Positions 62,089 to 64,000 of a DNA stretch of 64,000 bases are shown here, one piece after another (the stretch's first letter is position 1; every line of letters starts with the position of its first letter). The stretch spans positions 1 to 64,000 of the forward strand of contig CADAXW010000006.1 in assembly GCA_902792005.1 (NCBI GenBank), written 5' to 3'. The translations under genes and the position numbers were made by a program. Source of the stretch: an uncultured Lachnospiraceae bacterium. GTDB taxonomy: Bacteria; Bacillota; Clostridia; Lachnospirales; Lachnospiraceae. The notes below the pieces were generated by a model that had not been told where the DNA came from, searched no databases, and saw nothing but the letters and a program-made list of their open reading frames with translations.

Positions 62089-62670
62089 TCAAAACAGTCC
62101 GTAGAGATAATACCCGGCCCAGATTCCCGCAGTGATCACGGCAGCCCGGAGAAGATATCTGAGAAACCAGATCCCGGGATGTCTTCCGATCCGTCCCCGC
62201 AGGATCCAGAGCCCAATTTTATCCGCCTTATTCTGATTGCAGCTATGGCAGGCGGCTACCATATTTCGAATGTCATTGATATTATGGATCCCCTTTCGCT
62301 CCAGCTTTTTCTGCAGCTTTACATCTCTGGATACCGGACCCACGGGATAGAGATGATCCACAGTGACCTTATCCTTCTTCAGCCATTTTCCGCAGTAAAC
62401 ACAGATATAACGCTTTCCGATATCCGGCTTATGACCGGAAAAGAATCTCCGCCGATAGTCCGCCCGGCGCCGTCCCAGAGAATTGTTGATCCGGATCCGC
62501 AGCGGGGGAACCTGCGCCTCTGCGAACTTTCTCAGTTTTTTCAGACGGTGTCCGGATACCTGTCCGGAATAATCGATGCCGTCCCAGGAAAGTCCCGCCC
62601 GGGTCAGAACCTTACTCTTCTCTTTCTCGTCCAGATGCGATCCGGAAACCGTGATGGGATATGTCTTCAT
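62089..62670 (-). CDS. HNH endonuclease-fold protein with a C-terminal membrane helix
   Basis: A 193-residue protein. The HNH motif is complete: CVYCGK, then VDHLYPV and NMVAACHSCNQNKADK, giving a zinc-stabilised HNH core at about 105-160. It ends in a hydrophobic helix (AAVITAGIWAGYYLYGLF), unusual for an HNH nuclease. ATG 62670 is taken because the frame upstream lies inside the preceding gene; the ribosome binding site is weak, so translation may depend on that gene, whose stop lies 11 bases upstream. It may act on DNA or RNA; no restriction partner or phage gene is close by. Confidence 0.75.
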   Translation of the reverse strand: MKTYPITVSGSHLDEKEKSKVLTRAGLSWDGIDYSGQVSGHRLKKLRKFAEAQVPPLRIRINNSLGRRRADYRRRFFSGHKPDIGKRYICVYCGKWLKKDKVTVDHLYPVGPVSRDVKLQKKLERKGIHNINDIRNMVAACHSCNQNKADKIGLWILRGRIGRHPGIWFLRYLLRAAVITAGIWAGYYLYGLF

Positions 62671-62681
62671 TCGGTGATCAG

Positions 62682-63656
62682 TTAAAACGAATCCTTTTCC
62701 TGAAGCTTTCTGAACTTCTTGGACTTGGATGTAAGTGCCTCGTAATCCTGCTCTGTTGTTTTTGTAGCCAGTCCGGCCTGTGTGAAGTTCCGGAGAACAC
62801 CAACCAGGACGAAGGGACGTACGAAGGTACCGTGTACGATGGCCCACAGAATGATACCTACGATCACAGCAGCGATGAGCGCAAGATTTGTCGGATTGGT
62901 AAAGAATGCGTTGAGTGAGATATCATTTCTCGTGCATGCTTCCACCAGCTCATCCCTAAGTGATGTGAAGGTATCTGTCATGTTGCTGAAGATCAGGAAA
63001 AATACCCCTGAAAATGCGCCACCGATCAGAACAAGGGATGCAATTCCCATACCGAAGATACGGCCCATATTCCGAAGAAGTGTCTTGCCGTTCTTAAAGA
63101 AGATGGCTGCACCCTGCAGAGTTGCCTTTAAAGCACTCTTATCCTTGCAATAGAACACCCATCCAAGACAGCAGTCACACAGGAAGCCGATCAGAACCTG
63201 AATTCCAATGTTGATGGTGGATGCGATGGCATTGCCGGCATCTCCACCGATGGCTTCTCCTGCCTTCGTAAGCAGATTACCGAGTTCACGGAAGATCGCT
63301 TTAATAGCATTCGTTGCTGCATAATAAATGGCAACGGTGGTAAAACGTTCCTTCACCATACGCTTTCCTTCCGCATATACATCATCCGGAAGAGTGCCCT
63401 CTGTCACTGCCCTGGTCATCATGGCGATCTGGCCTGCCTGGAAGGTGTAGGCAAAGAAATGCGCTACCACAGCAACTATGACAATGCCGAACAACACGCC
63501 GATGGCAAGACCGATCAAACCTTTATCTGTCAGCTTATCCATCAGAATGAAGCCGCCCACAGCCAAAAGACCGACACCGATCAATGCACAGGTGTTAAAG
63601 AGGAAGCGATGAAGGGAAAAGGTTAACGTTTTTTTGTAGATTTCCTTGTTACTCAA
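62682..63656 (-). CDS. Polytopic membrane protein of unknown function
   Basis: A 324-residue protein with five to six hydrophobic helices (about 20-40, 47-75, 140-165, 195-225, 255-280) and short charged ends, finishing in KSKKFRKLQEKDSF. TTG 63656 is the start, with AAGGAGGTG about 7 bases upstream and a promoter further on. No family recognised; the pattern resembles no known transporter closely. It heads a unit with the HNH and Asn/Gln-rich protein genes. Confidence 0.75.
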   Translation of the reverse strand: MSNKEIYKKTLTFSLHRFLFNTCALIGVGLLAVGGFILMDKLTDKGLIGLAIGVLFGIVIVAVVAHFFAYTFQAGQIAMMTRAVTEGTLPDDVYAEGKRMVKERFTTVAIYYAATNAIKAIFRELGNLLTKAGEAIGGDAGNAIASTINIGIQVLIGFLCDCCLGWVFYCKDKSALKATLQGAAIFFKNGKTLLRNMGRIFGMGIASLVLIGGAFSGVFFLIFSNMTDTFTSLRDELVEACTRNDISLNAFFTNPTNLALIAAVIVGIILWAIVHGTFVRPFVLVGVLRNFTQAGLATKTTEQDYEALTSKSKKFRKLQEKDSF

Positions 63657-63689
63657 TAAAACACCTCCTTTAACCTAAATCTGATAACA

Positions 63690-63718
63690 ATTATATCGAT
63701 TTTTCCGAAAGATAGCAA
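63690..63718 (-). promoter_or_regulatory. Promoter of the membrane protein/HNH unit
   Basis: On the - strand: TTGCTA (complement of 63713-63718), 17-base spacer, perfect TATAAT (complement of 63690-63695), about 34 bases upstream of the TTG start. Confidence 0.72.
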
Positions 63719-63760
63719 GAAAATATGCATTTTTTGCAGTATATTATCATTCTTTTCGTA

Positions 63761-64000
63761 TCACTCTTTTACAATATTTCGGATCCAGACACCCTTCTTC
63801 AGGAGGATGTATCCGATGATACATTTCAGAAGATCCGCTACATGCACCAGGGCAAAGATCCAGACCACGGAAATGTCGGTAAATCGGCTGAGTACGTAGG
63901 CCAGCGGAACCGAAACGGCCATCATGAACACGCTGTCAAACAGGAAGGTGATGATGGTCTTTCCACCGGAACGAAGGGCAAAATAGCTGCAGTGCAGGAA
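63761..64000 (-). CDS. MATE-family efflux transporter, C-terminal end (truncated by window)
   Basis: An open frame of 79 codons runs from the window edge to the TGA at 63761-63763. It encodes the last membrane helices of a MATE transporter: YFALRSGGKTIITFLFDSVF, the AYVLSRF segment, and the closing IGYILLKKGVWIRNIVKE. These proteins export drugs or metabolites in exchange for sodium or protons. The 5' part lies beyond the window. The family assignment is from the characteristic C-terminal sequence. Confidence 0.8.
   Translation of the reverse strand, partial: FLHCSYFALRSGGKTIITFLFDSVFMMAVSVPLAYVLSRFTDISVVWIFALVHVADLLKCIIGYILLKKGVWIRNIVKE

Noticed and set aside
1..64000. tRNA, rRNA or CRISPR loci
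   Set aside because: All intergenic gaps are under 300 bases; I read each one and saw no cloverleaf, rRNA segment or spaced direct-repeat array.

Overview
The window reads as chromosomal DNA of an anaerobic Firmicute of the class Clostridia, most likely Lachnospiraceae. The evidence is roughly balanced G+C by eye, strong AGGAGG-type ribosome binding sites, frequent GTG/TTG starts, an ACT-domain/PFL-family (DUF711) gene pair, a short HisG with HisZ, an inactive HisF-like barrel fused to HisIE, a Prp-processed L27, and several proteins with choline-binding-type (CW) repeats. No rRNA, tRNA, CRISPR array, IS element or prophage was seen. The content is mostly housekeeping, with unfamiliar envelope and signalling genes between.

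Layout, 0-44 kb, all on the + strand except lexA: the end of a threonine ammonia-lyase; an ASKHA ATPase; a WalJ-type hydrolase; a lipoprotein with four cystatin-like domains; an ACT gene broken by a 41-bp tandem duplication, then its PFL partner; a radical-SAM/DUF2344 pair; a broken propeller diguanylate cyclase; an NlpC/P60 wall hydrolase; the rng-rplU-prp-rpmA-obgE-yhbY-nadD-yqeK-rsfS ribosome-assembly cluster; an HD-GYP protein; lexA with a visible SOS operator; hisZ-hisG-hisD-hisB-hisIE; alaS with a tiny membrane protein; rpsU; phoH-ybeY; a DUF3048 lipoprotein; two flavoproteins; proB-fau-proA; a patatin; a kinase; and a DUF4153 membrane protein.

Layout, 44-64 kb, almost all on the - strand: a Na/phosphate symporter; a Xer-type tyrosine recombinase with a candidate 11-6-11 recombination site in its upstream region; a radical SAM activase; deoD; an FtsX-type ABC exporter; two more frame-disrupted genes (DUF4428 and an LD-carboxypeptidase); a P-type ATPase; a CHAP/CW-repeat secreted protein; an unrecognised 487-residue protein (the only + strand gene here); membrane proteins; an HNH protein; and the end of a MATE transporter. 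The change from + to - strand coding at about 44 kb beside a Xer gene and dif-like site could mark a replichore junction; this is a hypothesis.

The most distinctive signal is local sequence instability. Exact or near-exact short tandem duplications (7, 12, 17, 18, 25 and 41 bp, plus 9-, 10- and 12-bp arrays) occur repeatedly, often over stop codons or ribosome binding sites. Two of them (41 bp and 7 bp) put genes out of frame in a way that removal of one copy exactly repairs, and two other genes carry apparent frame-shifting deletions. Whether this is biology (slippage, phase variation, gene decay) or assembly error cannot be decided from the sequence alone. The most novel single gene is the tetra-cystatin lipoprotein.
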